64,000 bases of DNA from assembly GCA_029862045.1 (NCBI GenBank), contig JAOTYE010000010.1, forward strand, positions 1 through 64,000, given 5' to 3'. The position numbers and the translations under genes were made by a program. Under the pieces are notes generated by a model that worked only from the letters and a program-made list of their open reading frames with translations, did not search any database and was not told the origin of the DNA. Positions 1 through 11,967 of the stretch are shown here, piece after piece. Position 1 is the first letter of the stretch, and each line of letters begins with the position of its first letter. Origin of the DNA: Gammaproteobacteria bacterium (GTDB lineage: Bacteria > Pseudomonadota > Gammaproteobacteria > Steroidobacterales > Woeseiaceae).

Positions 1-44
1 GATTCCGCTCGGTGACCGGAATCACGCTGAGATTGTGAGTTTTT

Positions 45-2573
<2,529 letters not shown>

Positions 2574-2625
2574 GTTAATTCACCGATTGCCCCTTATCCT
2601 CTCCGCATGCAAGGATTCAAACGAC

Positions 2626-3705
2626 ATGTCTCGTGTCTACAATTTTAGTGCCGGTCCCGCCGCTCTGCCGCTCGAGGTTCTCGAAATTATTCGCGAGGAC
2701 ATCCCTGACTGGCAGGGCACCGGAATGTCGGTCATGGAAATCAGCCATCGCAGCAAGGAGTTTGTTGGCCTGGCCGAACGTTGTGAGGCCAACCTGCGTG
2801 AGTTGCTGTCCATCCCGGACGATTACAGCGTGCTGTGGACGCAAGGTGGCGCAACCATGCAAATGGCAATGGCGCCACTGAACCTCACGGGCCCGGACAG
2901 CACGGTCGATTACGTGGTGACGGGAAGCTGGGGCAAGAAAGCCGCGGGTGAGGCGGGCAAGCAATGCAATCTCAACCTGGCCGCCGACAGCTCTGATAAG
3001 AACTTCACGTATATTCCTGACGAATCCGGTTGGCAACGCAGCGACGATGCCGCCTATTTACACGTCACTTCGAACGAGACGATTGCCGGCGTCGAGTTTC
3101 ATTTCGTGCCCGGCGGAGACGTGCCTATCGTCGCGGACATGTCGAGTGCGATTCTGTCGCGCCCCATCAATGTTAGTGACTACGGCGTCATCTATGCCGG
3201 CGCACAGAAGAACATCGGGCCTGCTGGCATCACGCTCGTGATTGTTCGCAATGACCTGCTCGAACCAGCACGCGATAACCTGCCGCATTTGATGATGTGG
3301 AAGTCGTACGCGGAATCGGACTCGATGACCAATACGCCACCGACTTTTGCCTGGTATGTCGCCGATCTGGTTTTCCAGCACTTGCTGGGCATTGGCGGCC
3401 TCGATGCAATGGCCAGGATCAATCAGCGCAAGGCAGAGAAGCTCTATGCGGCGATCGATGCCTCGGCTTTCTACAGCAATCCGGTGCAAGTGGATTGCCG
3501 CTCGCGCATGAACGTGCCGTTTATACTCGCGCATGCATCGCTGGATACCAGGTTCCTCGGGGAATCTCTCGCGGCGGGTCTTACAAACCTGAAGGGGCAC
3601 CGCTCGGTGGGCGGCATGCGCGCTTCGATCTACAATGCAGTACCCGAGAAAGCCGTCGACGCACTGATAGAGTTTATGGCGGAATTTGAACGCACCCACG
3701 GATAA
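2626..3705 (+). CDS. serC: Phosphoserine aminotransferase
   Basis: PLP enzyme converting 3-phosphohydroxypyruvate and glutamate to phosphoserine, and also serving pyridoxine synthesis. I chose the ATG at 2626 because an AAGGA lies 10 bases upstream and the protein then begins MSRVYNFSAGPAALP, the family N-terminus. This gives 359 residues, close to E. coli SerC (362). A longer frame from a TTG at 2587 adds 13 unconserved residues. The PLP lysine is about residue 195 in YAGAQKNIGPAG. It lies 52 bases after gyrA and 4 bases before serA, so two consecutive serine-pathway steps are probably co-translated. Confidence 0.96.
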   Translation: MSRVYNFSAGPAALPLEVLEIIREDIPDWQGTGMSVMEISHRSKEFVGLAERCEANLRELLSIPDDYSVLWTQGGATMQMAMAPLNLTGPDSTVDYVVTGSWGKKAAGEAGKQCNLNLAADSSDKNFTYIPDESGWQRSDDAAYLHVTSNETIAGVEFHFVPGGDVPIVADMSSAILSRPINVSDYGVIYAGAQKNIGPAGITLVIVRNDLLEPARDNLPHLMMWKSYAESDSMTNTPPTFAWYVADLVFQHLLGIGGLDAMARINQRKAEKLYAAIDASAFYSNPVQVDCRSRMNVPFILAHASLDTRFLGESLAAGLTNLKGHRSVGGMRASIYNAVPEKAVDALIEFMAEFERTHG

Positions 3706-3709
3706 CCCG

Positions 3710-4888
3710 ATGTATAAGATTCTTACGCTCAACAATATCGCGGTCGAAGGGCTGCGCCATTTTCCGCGCGAGCGGTACGAAGTTGCTTCGGAGATCACCC
3801 ACCCCGACGCAATCATGCTGCGCTCTTACAACATGCACGATATGGAGATTCCCGAAACACTGTATGCCGTCGGTCGGGCGGGAGCCGGCGTGAACAACAT
3901 TCCGATTCAAAAAATGAGCGCACGCGGAATTCCTGTATTCAACGCGCCGGGTGCGAACGCAAATGCGGTCAAAGAACTGGTTATCGGGGGATTGCTGATC
4001 GCGGCACGAAACCTGTGCGACGCGCGCGAGCACGTCAAGACTCTGGACGAAACTGGTGATGCATTGAACAAGGCAGTGGAAGCCGGGAAGAAGGAATTCG
4101 TCGGTTTCGAGTTACCTGGCAAGACTCTGGGCGTCGTCGGACTCGGTGCAATCGGCGTTGAGGTGGCAAATGCGGCACTTGCACTCGGCATGAATGTGAT
4201 TGGCTTCGACCCGAAGATTACTGTACGTCGTGCCTGGCAGTTGTCGGCTGGTGTCGAGCATGCAGAAAACATCGATCAGTTGTTCCAACACGCGGATGCA
4301 GTCACGTTGCATGTGCCGCTCGTCGATGAGACCAAGAACCTCGTGAATAGTGCTCGTCTGGCACTGATGCCGAAGGGTGGGGTAATCGTTAACTTCGCCC
4401 GTGGTGGTGTCGTGGACGACGGGGCGGTGCTGGCGGCGCTCGATAGGAGCAAGCTGCACGCGTATGTCACCGATTTTCCGACGCCCGAGACAATTGCTCA
4501 TCCCAAGGTTGTGGCGTTGCCGCATCTCGGCGCGTCCACGGCCGAGGCCGAAGAAAATTGCGCGATCATGGTCGCCGAGAATGTCAAAGACTTCCTCGAG
4601 AATGGCAATATCCGCTATTCGGTCAATTTTCCCGAGGCCCGCCTGCCGCGGCTGGATGCCTGGCGCATTACGATCGCCAATGCCAATGTGCCGAACATGG
4701 TCGGTCAGATTTCCACCGATCTCGCGAATGCCGGGCTCAATATCGAAGACCTGCTGAATAAGTCGGTCGGTGATCTCGCGTACACGATTGTCGATGTCAA
4801 TGGTCCGGTCTCTGACGAGACGATGGCAGAGCTCCGTGGAATCGAGGGTGTTTTGACGTTGCGAAATCTCGGTAAGCCTGTAACCTGA
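3710..4888 (+). CDS. serA: D-3-phosphoglycerate dehydrogenase with ACT domain
   Basis: NAD-dependent first step of serine biosynthesis, oxidising 3-phosphoglycerate to 3-phosphohydroxypyruvate. The 392-residue protein has the nucleotide-binding motif VVGLGAIGVE at about 141-150, an active-site arginine near 231 in NFARGGVVD and the catalytic histidine near 272 in LPHLGAST. A C-terminal ACT domain spans about 320-392 (NANVPNMVGQIS onward), consistent with serine feedback control. The ATG at 3710 follows the serC stop by 4 bases with no clear ribosome binding site, so translational coupling is likely. An upstream TTG at 3686 would overlap serC and adds only 8 residues. The sequence resembles the shorter single-ACT forms of the family. 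Confidence 0.95.
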   Translation: MYKILTLNNIAVEGLRHFPRERYEVASEITHPDAIMLRSYNMHDMEIPETLYAVGRAGAGVNNIPIQKMSARGIPVFNAPGANANAVKELVIGGLLIAARNLCDAREHVKTLDETGDALNKAVEAGKKEFVGFELPGKTLGVVGLGAIGVEVANAALALGMNVIGFDPKITVRRAWQLSAGVEHAENIDQLFQHADAVTLHVPLVDETKNLVNSARLALMPKGGVIVNFARGGVVDDGAVLAALDRSKLHAYVTDFPTPETIAHPKVVALPHLGASTAEAEENCAIMVAENVKDFLENGNIRYSVNFPEARLPRLDAWRITIANANVPNMVGQISTDLANAGLNIEDLLNKSVGDLAYTIVDVNGPVSDETMAELRGIEGVLTLRNLGKPVT

Positions 4889-4896
4889 ACGCCATC

Positions 4897-6012
4897 ATGG
4901 GGTTACGTGCAGACAAAAACGGTGACGCGCAAGACCTCGCAGAGATTCGAAAGCGCATCAACGAAGTTGATGAGCAGATCCAGGCTCTGATCAGCGAGCG
5001 AGCCCAAATTGCACAGCAGGTTGGGGTCGCTAAAGGGGACCTGGCTGCCGCCGTTGATTACTACCGACCCGAGCGCGAAGCGGAAATCCTGCGCAACATA
5101 GTCGATCGCAATGAGGGACCGTTGCGCGATGAAGAAATGCTGCGTTTATTTCGTGAAATCATGTCGGCATGTCTCGCGCAGCAAGAGCCGCTCAAAGTCG
5201 GTTTTCTCGGCCCCGAAGGCACGTTTACGCAAACTGCAGTGTTCAAGCAATTTGGTCACTCGGTCAGGGCGTTGCCGTTTCACACGATTGACGAGGTGTT
5301 CCAGGAAGTCGAGAGCGGCGTCGCGGACTTCGGCGTTGTTCCGATCGAGAATTCTACCGAGGGCTCTGTCAATAATACGCTCGATATGTTTCTTACGTCG
5401 CCGTTGAAGATTGCCGGGGAAATCGAACTGCGCATAGAGCAACACCTACTCGGGCGCATGACCGGCCTGGAAAACATCGAACGCATCTGTGCGCATGAAC
5501 AATCATTGGCGCAATGCCGTGGCTGGCTACGCGAATATTTGCCGCACGTGGAACTTATTGGTATGTCGAGCAACGCAGCCGGTGCGCGTCGCGCGCGTGA
5601 CGAAGAAGGCACAGCGGCGATAGGCGCGGATGTCGCGGCAGACGTTTACGATCTCAAGACGCTGGTGAGCAGTATCGAGGACCGCTCCGATAACTCGACA
5701 CGGTTCCTGGTCGTCGGGCGCGAACTGCTGGCAGCCAGTGGCAACGACAAGACAACGATTCTGGTTTCGACGAGTGACACGGCGGACGGAGCTGGCGTGC
5801 TGCACAGTTTGCTGCAGCCACTCGCCGATCACGGCGTCGTCCTGACCTTTATCGAGTCTCGGCCGTCCCGTCGCAAGAACTGGGATTACGTGTTCTTTAT
5901 CGATATCGAGGGGCACGCCAATGAATCGCCGGTAGCAGATGCACTGGCGGTGCTCGAAAAAGAAAGTTCGTTGTTCCGGGTGTTGGGTGCGTACCCGAAA
6001 GCGGTCGGCTGA
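4897..6012 (+). CDS. pheA: Bifunctional chorismate mutase / prephenate dehydratase
   Basis: Converts chorismate to prephenate and then phenylpyruvate, the committed phenylalanine branch. The 371 residues show three parts in order. An AroQ-type chorismate mutase helix bundle (about 13-95, IRKRINEVDEQIQALISER) is followed by a prephenate dehydratase domain (about 98-280, with GPEGTFTQTA and NSTEGSVNNTLD). A C-terminal ACT domain carries ESRPSRRKNWDYVFF, the motif linked to phenylalanine feedback inhibition. The ATG lies 8 bases after serA. The usual hisC/tyrA neighbours of this gammaproteobacterial cluster are missing between pheA and aroA. Confidence 0.97.
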   Translation: MGLRADKNGDAQDLAEIRKRINEVDEQIQALISERAQIAQQVGVAKGDLAAAVDYYRPEREAEILRNIVDRNEGPLRDEEMLRLFREIMSACLAQQEPLKVGFLGPEGTFTQTAVFKQFGHSVRALPFHTIDEVFQEVESGVADFGVVPIENSTEGSVNNTLDMFLTSPLKIAGEIELRIEQHLLGRMTGLENIERICAHEQSLAQCRGWLREYLPHVELIGMSSNAAGARRARDEEGTAAIGADVAADVYDLKTLVSSIEDRSDNSTRFLVVGRELLAASGNDKTTILVSTSDTADGAGVLHSLLQPLADHGVVLTFIESRPSRRKNWDYVFFIDIEGHANESPVADALAVLEKESSLFRVLGAYPKAVG

Positions 6013-6035
6013 CGCATCGCCTCGAAGATCTCTTC

Positions 6036-8024
6036 ATGCACTTCACCGTAAACCCCTCAGCCGTCAACGACGCGACGGTCGCAGTGCCGGGCGACAAATC
6101 CATTTCGCATCGGGCACTAATGCTCGGCAGCATCGCCGAAGGACACACCAGCATCAGCGGTTTTCTTGCCGGCGAAGATTGCCTCGCGACGCTTGCGGCG
6201 ATGTCGGCGATGGGCGTGCAGATCCAGCAGACAGAGGCCACCGAAGTTACTGTTCATGGCGTCGGTCTAGGTGGCCTTAGAAAACCGGATGGTGCGCTGG
6301 ACCTTGGCAACTCCGGCACTGCAATGCGATTGCTGGCTGGATTGCTCAGCGGCCAACGGTTCAGGTCACAACTAACAGGCGACGAGTCGTTGTCGGGTAG
6401 ACCGATGCAGCGCGTCATCGCGCCACTCGTTGCGATGGGCGCAAAGATTGATAGCGACGAGGGCAGACCGCCACTCACCGTGCATGGCCGGTTTCCGTTG
6501 CGGCCTATTGATTACGAGCTGCCGGTTGCAAGCGCCCAGGTGAAATCAGCGATCCTGCTCGCGGGGCTTTACGCCGATGGCACGACAAGTGTTATCGAGC
6601 CCGCAATAACGCGTGACCATACTGAACGCATGCTCGAGTCGATGGGTGTGCGCGTTGAGAAAACCGACAACCGCATTTCGATGCGCGGCGGTCAGCCGCT
6701 TCAAGGCGGCCCGGTACAAGTTCCGGGCGATTTGTCATCTGCCGCGTTTATCATCCTCGCCGCGTTGATCAGCGAGAAAGCTGAAGTTCTGATTGAGAAC
6801 GTCGGCGTTAATCCGACAAGAACAGGTGTCATCGATATCCTGCAGGCGATGGGGGCGGAGATTAGTCTGGAGAATCCGAGATTACTTGGTCAGGAACCCG
6901 CTGCCGACATCCGTGTTCGCGCATCGAAGCTGCACGGCGGCCCGGTAGACCCTGCGCTGGTTTCGCTGGCCATCGACGAGTTTCCGGTACTTTTCGTGGC
7001 CGCTGCCGTCGCCAGCGGCAAGACAGAGTTCACGGGAATAGGCGAGTTGAGAGTCAAAGAGAGCGATCGTATCGCTGCGATGGCCGCCGGCCTGCGCGCA
7101 CTCGGTATCGAGGTCGACGAGTCAGAAGATGGTGCGGTTGTGCACGGTGGCACACTGAGTGGCGGTACGGTGGAAAGCTGCGGTGATCATCGCATCGCAA
7201 TGTCGCTGGCTGTCGCGGCGGCTATTGCCGCTGACACTGTGACTATTCGTGACGTGGCTGCGGTCGATACGTCGTTTCCGAACTTTCGGAACTGTATGGT
7301 ATCGCTCGGCGTGCACGTATCAGCAGGGTCCGGACAGCAGCACTGCGTGGCAACGGCGCCTGTCCCGGTTATCGCGATCGACGGCCCGAGCGGGTCTGGC
7401 AAAGGGACGATTGCCAGGCGCGTGGCCAACGAACTGGGTTGGTCTCTGCTCGATAGTGGGGCACTTTACCGGCTCGTCGCGCTCGCAGCCGGCCGCAACG
7501 GAATTGCCCTGGATGACGTGGAAGCCGTTGCGGAGCTTGCAGCAAGCCTCGAAATTCGTTTCACGAGCGACGCGCAGGGCGAGGAGCAAATCTGGCTTGC
7601 GGGTCAGGACGTCACGTCAGAGGTTCGCACTGAAGATTGTGGCATCGGGGCATCCGCTGTTGCTGCATTGCAGCCGGTGCGCGACGCGCTTCTGGGGTTG
7701 CAAAGGGACTTTCGGCAGGCTCCTGGGCTCGTTGCCGACGGGCGCGATATGGGCACCCATGTTTTTGCTGATGCCGACCTCAAAGTGTTCCTGACGGCAA
7801 AGCCTGAGGAACGCGCGAAAAGGCGCCATAAGCAGTTGAATGCCAAGGGTATTGATGTTAGTCTCGCGGCGCTTTCGCGGGACATAGAGGAGCGCGACAG
7901 GCGGGATTCCGAGCGATCGGTAGCCCCGCTAAGGCCTGCAGAGGATGCCAGGATTCTGGATTCCTCGGGCAAATCAATCGAGGACGTCACTCGTACGGTC
8001 CTGGATTGGGTGTCAGAACTCTAG
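6036..8024 (+). CDS. aroA-cmk: Fused EPSP synthase / cytidylate kinase
   Basis: A single 662-residue reading frame joins two enzymes normally encoded by neighbouring genes. Residues 1 to about 435 are 5-enolpyruvylshikimate-3-phosphate synthase of the shikimate pathway, with GDKSISHRALML, NSGTAMRLLAG and DHRIAMSLAVA visible. From about residue 444 the frame continues into cytidylate kinase, whose P-loop reads IDGPSGSGKGTIARRVA and which phosphorylates CMP/dCMP. The linker between them is only about ten residues. No stop or frameshift separates the halves. The pairing reflects the conserved aroA-cmk-rpsA gene order, and annotated fusions of this kind are known. Confidence 0.95.
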   Translation: MHFTVNPSAVNDATVAVPGDKSISHRALMLGSIAEGHTSISGFLAGEDCLATLAAMSAMGVQIQQTEATEVTVHGVGLGGLRKPDGALDLGNSGTAMRLLAGLLSGQRFRSQLTGDESLSGRPMQRVIAPLVAMGAKIDSDEGRPPLTVHGRFPLRPIDYELPVASAQVKSAILLAGLYADGTTSVIEPAITRDHTERMLESMGVRVEKTDNRISMRGGQPLQGGPVQVPGDLSSAAFIILAALISEKAEVLIENVGVNPTRTGVIDILQAMGAEISLENPRLLGQEPAADIRVRASKLHGGPVDPALVSLAIDEFPVLFVAAAVASGKTEFTGIGELRVKESDRIAAMAAGLRALGIEVDESEDGAVVHGGTLSGGTVESCGDHRIAMSLAVAAAIAADTVTIRDVAAVDTSFPNFRNCMVSLGVHVSAGSGQQHCVATAPVPVIAIDGPSGSGKGTIARRVANELGWSLLDSGALYRLVALAAGRNGIALDDVEAVAELAASLEIRFTSDAQGEEQIWLAGQDVTSEVRTEDCGIGASAVAALQPVRDALLGLQRDFRQAPGLVADGRDMGTHVFADADLKVFLTAKPEERAKRRHKQLNAKGIDVSLAALSRDIEERDRRDSERSVAPLRPAEDARILDSSGKSIEDVTRTVLDWVSEL

Positions 8025-8048
8025 ATATTCCGGATTGGATAAGGGTAT

Positions 8049-8078
8049 GGATCGGACATGGAGTCCGGTTCTTTTTTT
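8049..8078 (+). terminator. Intrinsic terminator after aroA-cmk
   Basis: A 9-bp stem (8049-8057 with 8063-8071, including two G-U pairs) closes a five-base loop and runs straight into seven T residues at 8072-8078. It lies 25 bases after the aroA-cmk stop and separates that operon from rpsA, which must then have its own promoter in the short stretch before 8151 or be read through. Confidence 0.7.
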
Positions 8079-8119
8079 GTTATTGCCGTCAGCCGCAGAA
8101 AGTGGTCTGGCGATTGGGT

Positions 8120-8137
8120 GAGAACCGCAAGGTTCTC
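8120..8137 (+). promoter_or_regulatory. Hairpin in the rpsA translation initiation region
   Basis: A perfect 7-bp stem, GAGAACC (8120-8126) with GGTTCTC (8131-8137), is capped by a GCAA tetraloop and ends 13 bases before the rpsA ATG. There is no recognisable Shine-Dalgarno sequence between it and the start. In E. coli rpsA, initiation relies on stem-loops instead of a strong SD and is the site of S1 autoregulation. The same role is inferred here. Confidence 0.5.
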
Positions 8138-8150
8138 TTGGTTAATCACA

Positions 8151-9833
8151 ATGTCTGAAAGTTTTGCTGAATTATTTGAAGAAAGTTTTGCCAGTCAACA
8201 GATAAAGCCGGGTGCCATCATTATCGGTACCGTCGTCGCGGTAAATGACGATGTCGTAATCGTCACGGCGGGCCTCAAATCCGAGGCCGTAATCCCCATC
8301 GAACAGTTTAAAAACGACAAGTCGGAAGGCGGCATTTCCGTTGGTGACGAAGTCGAAGTTGCGCTTGACGCTGTCGAAGACGGTTTTGGCGAGACCAAGC
8401 TGTCGCGTGAAAAAGCGATTCGGGCTCGCACCTGGATCGATCTCGAGAGCGCCTTCGAGGAGAGCAAGGTTGTCGAGGGCATAATCAACGGCCGCGTCAA
8501 GGGCGGTTTTACGGTTGAAATCGACAATGTCCGGGCATTCCTGCCGGGATCGCTTGTCGATGTACGCCCGGTACGCGACCCAGGTTATCTCGAGGGCAAG
8601 AGCCTCGAGTTTAAGGTCATCAAACTCGACAAGCGCCGCAACAATGTTGTCGTGTCGCGTCGCGCGGTCGTGGAGCAAGAATACTCTGCGGAGCGTGAAG
8701 CGCTGCTGGAAGGTCTGCAAGAAGGCAACACGGTGAAGGGAATAGTAAAGAACTTGACTGATTATGGCGCTTTTGTGGACTTGGGCGGAATTGACGGCTT
8801 ATTGCACATTACGGATATGGCGTGGAAGCGGGTCAAGCACCCGTCAGAAGTCGTTGAGGTTGGTCAGGAGATCGACGTCAAGATCCTCAAGTTCGACCGT
8901 GAGCGTCAGCGCGTTTCTCTGGGCATGAAGCAATTGGGTGATGATCCGTGGAAGGATCTCGCACGTCGCTATCCGCAGCACATGCGCATGTTTGGCAAGA
9001 TTACCAACATCGCTGATTACGGCTGTTTTGTCGAGATTGAAGACGGTGTCGAAGGTCTTGTCCACGTTTCTGAAATGGACTGGACCAACAAGAACGTCAA
9101 TCCGGCACGTGTTGTGTCTGTCGGCGACGAAGTCGAAGTCATGGTTATCGAAATCGACGAAGAGCGCCGCCGTATTTCTCTCGGCATCAAACAGTGCAAG
9201 TCGAACCCCTGGGCCGAGTTTGCAGGTACGTTCAATCGTAACGACAAGGTTTCGGGTCAGATCAAGTCGATCACCGATTTCGGTATTTTCATCGGGCTGG
9301 ATGGAGGCATTGATGGTCTCGTTCACCTGTCGGATATCTCCTGGGAGGTACCCGGTGAGGAAGCAGTCCGTAACTATCAGAAGGGTCAGGAAATCGAGGC
9401 CGCGGTGCTTGCCATTGACGCTGAACGCGAGAGAATTTCACTCGGCATCAAGCAACTCGAAAAAGATCCATTCTCGGCATGGCTCGCTGAGCATCCGAAG
9501 AACACGATCGTCAAAGGCACGGTTACCGAGGTGGACCCCCGTGGCGCCACGATCGATCTCGGTGATGGCGTACTAGGCTCGCTGCGCGCTTCTGAAATGG
9601 CACGCGGTCGGGTCGAGGATGCGCGGATGATGATCAAGGTCGGTGAAGAAGTTGAGGCCAAATTTACCAACGTCGATCGGAAGAATCGTTCGATCGCATT
9701 ATCGATCAAGGCCAAGGAGGTCCACGACGAGGCTGAGGCAATCAGCAGTTACAAGTCTGATGCCGGTGCCGCCCCTGTTGGAACCACGCTTGGAGAGCTT
9801 CTTAAGGAAAAAATGTCCGGCGGAAGCAAATAA
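8151..9833 (+). CDS. rpsA: 30S ribosomal protein S1
   Basis: RNA-binding ribosomal protein that brings mRNA to the 30S subunit. The ATG at 8151 gives [16 protein letters not shown] and 560 residues, matching E. coli S1 (557). The frame is open to 8058, but the 31 extra residues are not S1-like. Six S1 repeats can be followed, beginning near residues 20, 105, 190, 275, 360 and 450. Repeated signatures include [18 protein letters not shown] and [19 protein letters not shown]. It sits between aroA-cmk and ihfB as in many gammaproteobacteria. No strong ribosome binding site is seen. Confidence 0.97.
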   Translation: MSESFAELFEESFASQQIKPGAIIIGTVVAVNDDVVIVTAGLKSEAVIPIEQFKNDKSEGGISVGDEVEVALDAVEDGFGETKLSREKAIRARTWIDLESAFEESKVVEGIINGRVKGGFTVEIDNVRAFLPGSLVDVRPVRDPGYLEGKSLEFKVIKLDKRRNNVVVSRRAVVEQEYSAEREALLEGLQEGNTVKGIVKNLTDYGAFVDLGGIDGLLHITDMAWKRVKHPSEVVEVGQEIDVKILKFDRERQRVSLGMKQLGDDPWKDLARRYPQHMRMFGKITNIADYGCFVEIEDGVEGLVHVSEMDWTNKNVNPARVVSVGDEVEVMVIEIDEERRRISLGIKQCKSNPWAEFAGTFNRNDKVSGQIKSITDFGIFIGLDGGIDGLVHLSDISWEVPGEEAVRNYQKGQEIEAAVLAIDAERERISLGIKQLEKDPFSAWLAEHPKNTIVKGTVTEVDPRGATIDLGDGVLGSLRASEMARGRVEDARMMIKVGEEVEAKFTNVDRKNRSIALSIKAKEVHDEAEAISSYKSDAGAAPVGTTLGELLKEKMSGGSK

Positions 9834-9847
9834 TACGTAAAAACAGT

Positions 9848-9871
9848 AGCCCAGACCGGTCGGTCTGGGCT
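9848..9871 (+). terminator. Hairpin after rpsA, possible terminator
   Basis: A perfect 10-bp inverted repeat (9848-9857 with 9862-9871, arm AGCCCAGACC) has a four-base loop and begins 15 bases after the rpsA stop. The sequence after it is AT-rich but lacks a T tract, so it may act as a weak terminator, an mRNA-stabilising 3' end or a processing site before ihfB. Confidence 0.5.
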
Positions 9872-9927
9872 ATATTGCTAGTATTATCCGTAAGTTACGG
9901 GCCACAGAAGAAAAAGCGAAGCGAAAG

Positions 9928-10230
9928 ATGACCAAATCAGAGCTCATAGAAGTTATCGCGCGCAAGCAAAAACACCTCCCGGCCAAGGACGTGGAACTAG
10001 CGGTTAAGCACCTCCTGGATTTGATGAGCGACTCCTTGGCAAAGGGTCAGCGCATTGAAATTCGTGGATTCGGCAGCTTTTCGCTGCATTTCCGACCACC
10101 GCGCATAGGTCGCAACCCCAAGACCGGCGAGGCTGTCGCATTGTCTGGCAAATACGTGCCGCATTTTAAACCCGGCAAAGACCTTCGCGAGCGCGTCAAC
10201 GCGTCTCGCCATTTTCCGATCAAGAGTTAG
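9928..10230 (+). CDS. ihfB: Integration host factor beta subunit
   Basis: HU/IHF-family DNA-bending protein that pairs with IHF alpha, which is encoded at 23010-23309 in this window. It has 100 residues and starts [20 protein letters not shown], very close to E. coli IhfB. The DNA-intercalating arm has the conserved [13 protein letters not shown], and [17 protein letters not shown] follows. A purine-rich GAAGCGAAAG precedes the ATG. The rpsA-ihfB-lapA-lapB order is the normal gammaproteobacterial one. Confidence 0.97.
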   Translation: MTKSELIEVIARKQKHLPAKDVELAVKHLLDLMSDSLAKGQRIEIRGFGSFSLHFRPPRIGRNPKTGEAVALSGKYVPHFKPGKDLRERVNASRHFPIKS

Positions 10231-10254
10231 GTCGTCTGCAACCAAAATGCGTGC

Positions 10255-10280
10255 GCAGTTACCAAATCAGCGGTAACTGC
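10255..10280 (+). terminator. Inverted repeat between ihfB and lapA
   Basis: GCAGTTACC (10255-10263) pairs perfectly with GGTAACTGC (10272-10280) across an 8-base loop. It lies 24 bases after the ihfB stop and 50 bases before lapA. There is no clean T tract, so it may be a terminator-like 3' end or an intercistronic structure. Confidence 0.4.
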
Positions 10281-10330
10281 AATAAACTCGTTTTCCTGAT
10301 GCTCTATCTTTTCGTATCTGGAGTGAGCAC

Positions 10331-10627
10331 ATGTTGAAACGAGTGGGTCTGATAATTCTGATCGTCATCCTGTTTGCGGTGATGTTCACGTTTACAGCGC
10401 TGAATACCGGGCAAATCGAGTTGGATCTCGGCTTCTTTAAAAGCTCCTATCCAATATCGATGGCTCTTGCAGCGACCTTCGTGCTCGGCATAATTTTTGG
10501 CATGTTATGCATGACCGCTTTCGTATTTCGTTTAATCAATGAGCGACGCGCACTGCGGCGTTCGCTGCGCGTATCCGAGTCCGAAGTAAGCAGCCTCAGG
10601 AATCTACCGCTGTCCGATGCCGACTGA
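10331..10627 (+). CDS. lapA: LapA-like inner-membrane protein (DUF1049)
   Basis: Small 98-residue membrane protein with two hydrophobic segments, about 5-25 (VGLIILIVILFAVMFTF) and 43-65 (MALAATFVLGIIFGMLCMTA), followed by a basic cytoplasmic tail with an ERRALRRSLR helix. In E. coli LapA (YciS) works with LapB in controlling lipopolysaccharide assembly and LpxC turnover. A GGAGTGAG ribosome binding site precedes the ATG. Its end overlaps the lapB start by 11 bases, which implies coupled translation. Confidence 0.88.
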   Translation: MLKRVGLIILIVILFAVMFTFTALNTGQIELDLGFFKSSYPISMALAATFVLGIIFGMLCMTAFVFRLINERRALRRSLRVSESEVSSLRNLPLSDAD

Positions 10628-11819
10628 GTCAACATTTTTACTCGCAGGTCTGTTCTTATTGCTCGCCGCTGCGGGTTGGGCGCTCGGACGATTTGGTGAG
10701 CGTGATGAAGAAGACGTAGCGCCGCCGCTCAACATTGACTACCTCAAGGGCCTCAATTTCCTGCTAAACGAGCAGACCGATCAGGCACTTGAGCATTTTC
10801 TCGCGATGGTGCGAGTTGACGACAAGACGATCGAAACGCACTTTGCACTCGGTAGCCTGTTCCGCCGAAGAGGCGAAGTTGACCGCGCGATTCGAATTCA
10901 TCAAAACATCATTGCACGTCCCGATCTCGCGGCCGAGCAACGCGATCAGGCCCTGTTCTCGCTCGCCAAGGACTACCTGCACGCGGGTTTGCTCGACAGA
11001 GCAGAAAAATTATTCGTACGTCTTGCACAGGGATCGCGCTACCAGGTACAGGCTCTCGAGAGTCTCTGCAGCATCTATGAGCAGGAAAAAGAGTGGGAGA
11101 AAGCGATCGATGCCGGACAGCGGCTGGAAGTCCTCGGTGGCCGATCGTTAGCGTTACAGATCGCACACTATTACTGCGAACTTGCAGAGGCTGCGGCGGC
11201 CGCGAACGACTATCCGGCTGCGCGTCAGTTCGTCAAAAAGGCGCAATCCGGTCGTCCAAGAACGCTGCGCGGCACTCTGACCCGCGCGCATATTGCACGC
11301 GAATCAGACGAGCACAAGACAGCCCTGCGGCTATATCACCGGATTATCGACAAGCACACGTATCTGATTGCGGAAGCGCTGCCGGAGATTGTCGCCACTT
11401 ACGAGAGCGAGGGCTCGACGGCTGGATTGGACCGGGCCCTCAGGTCGATGTTGGATAAGAACCCGGAAATGAGCTCACTCGTGGCGTACACGGCAATCGT
11501 CAACAACATTGGCGGAATTCCGATTGTTGACGCGTGCGTCGAACAGTACATGCTCGACGAGCCGACCCTGGCCGAGTTTGTTGATCTGCACCGGATGGCA
11601 GATTCGGACGCAGGCGCACATGACGCTGCTCTGGAGAAGGTTCGCGGCGCGCTGTCCAAGCTGGCCAGCGCCACACCACGGTATCAATGTCAGGAATGTG
11701 GCTTTTCGAGCCAGCGTCTGCTCTGGCAGTGCCCAAGTTGCCGCAACTGGGAAACGCAGCGGCCTGCTTCGCGCGTGCAGTTCGATACCGTATTGCAGCA
11801 CAGCATAACCAGTCGATAA
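10617..11819 (+). CDS. lapB: Lipopolysaccharide assembly protein LapB
   Basis: TPR protein anchored by one N-terminal transmembrane helix (about 6-24, FLLAGLFLLLAAAGWALG). In E. coli it binds FtsH and LpxC and tunes LPS synthesis. The 400 residues have TPR repeats over most of the length and a C-terminal rubredoxin-type metal site, with cysteines at 358, 361, 372 and 375 (YQCQECGF and WQCPSCRNWE). The length matches E. coli LapB (389). The ATG lies inside the end of lapA. Confidence 0.95.
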   Translation: MPTESTFLLAGLFLLLAAAGWALGRFGERDEEDVAPPLNIDYLKGLNFLLNEQTDQALEHFLAMVRVDDKTIETHFALGSLFRRRGEVDRAIRIHQNIIARPDLAAEQRDQALFSLAKDYLHAGLLDRAEKLFVRLAQGSRYQVQALESLCSIYEQEKEWEKAIDAGQRLEVLGGRSLALQIAHYYCELAEAAAAANDYPAARQFVKKAQSGRPRTLRGTLTRAHIARESDEHKTALRLYHRIIDKHTYLIAEALPEIVATYESEGSTAGLDRALRSMLDKNPEMSSLVAYTAIVNNIGGIPIVDACVEQYMLDEPTLAEFVDLHRMADSDAGAHDAALEKVRGALSKLASATPRYQCQECGFSSQRLLWQCPSCRNWETQRPASRVQFDTVLQHSITSR

Positions 11820-11967
11820 TTCTCTTCCTGCTGCGGCTTTCGCCGTCACTTCATATCCTGATGAAGCGCGGAAATTCGCCTGCGGTTGCAGCGGACACAT
11901 TGCCATAAGCTCCTTGCGTGTGCCGCATCTGCGCGGCATCGAATTAACGCCAAATAAGGAGCTTGCG

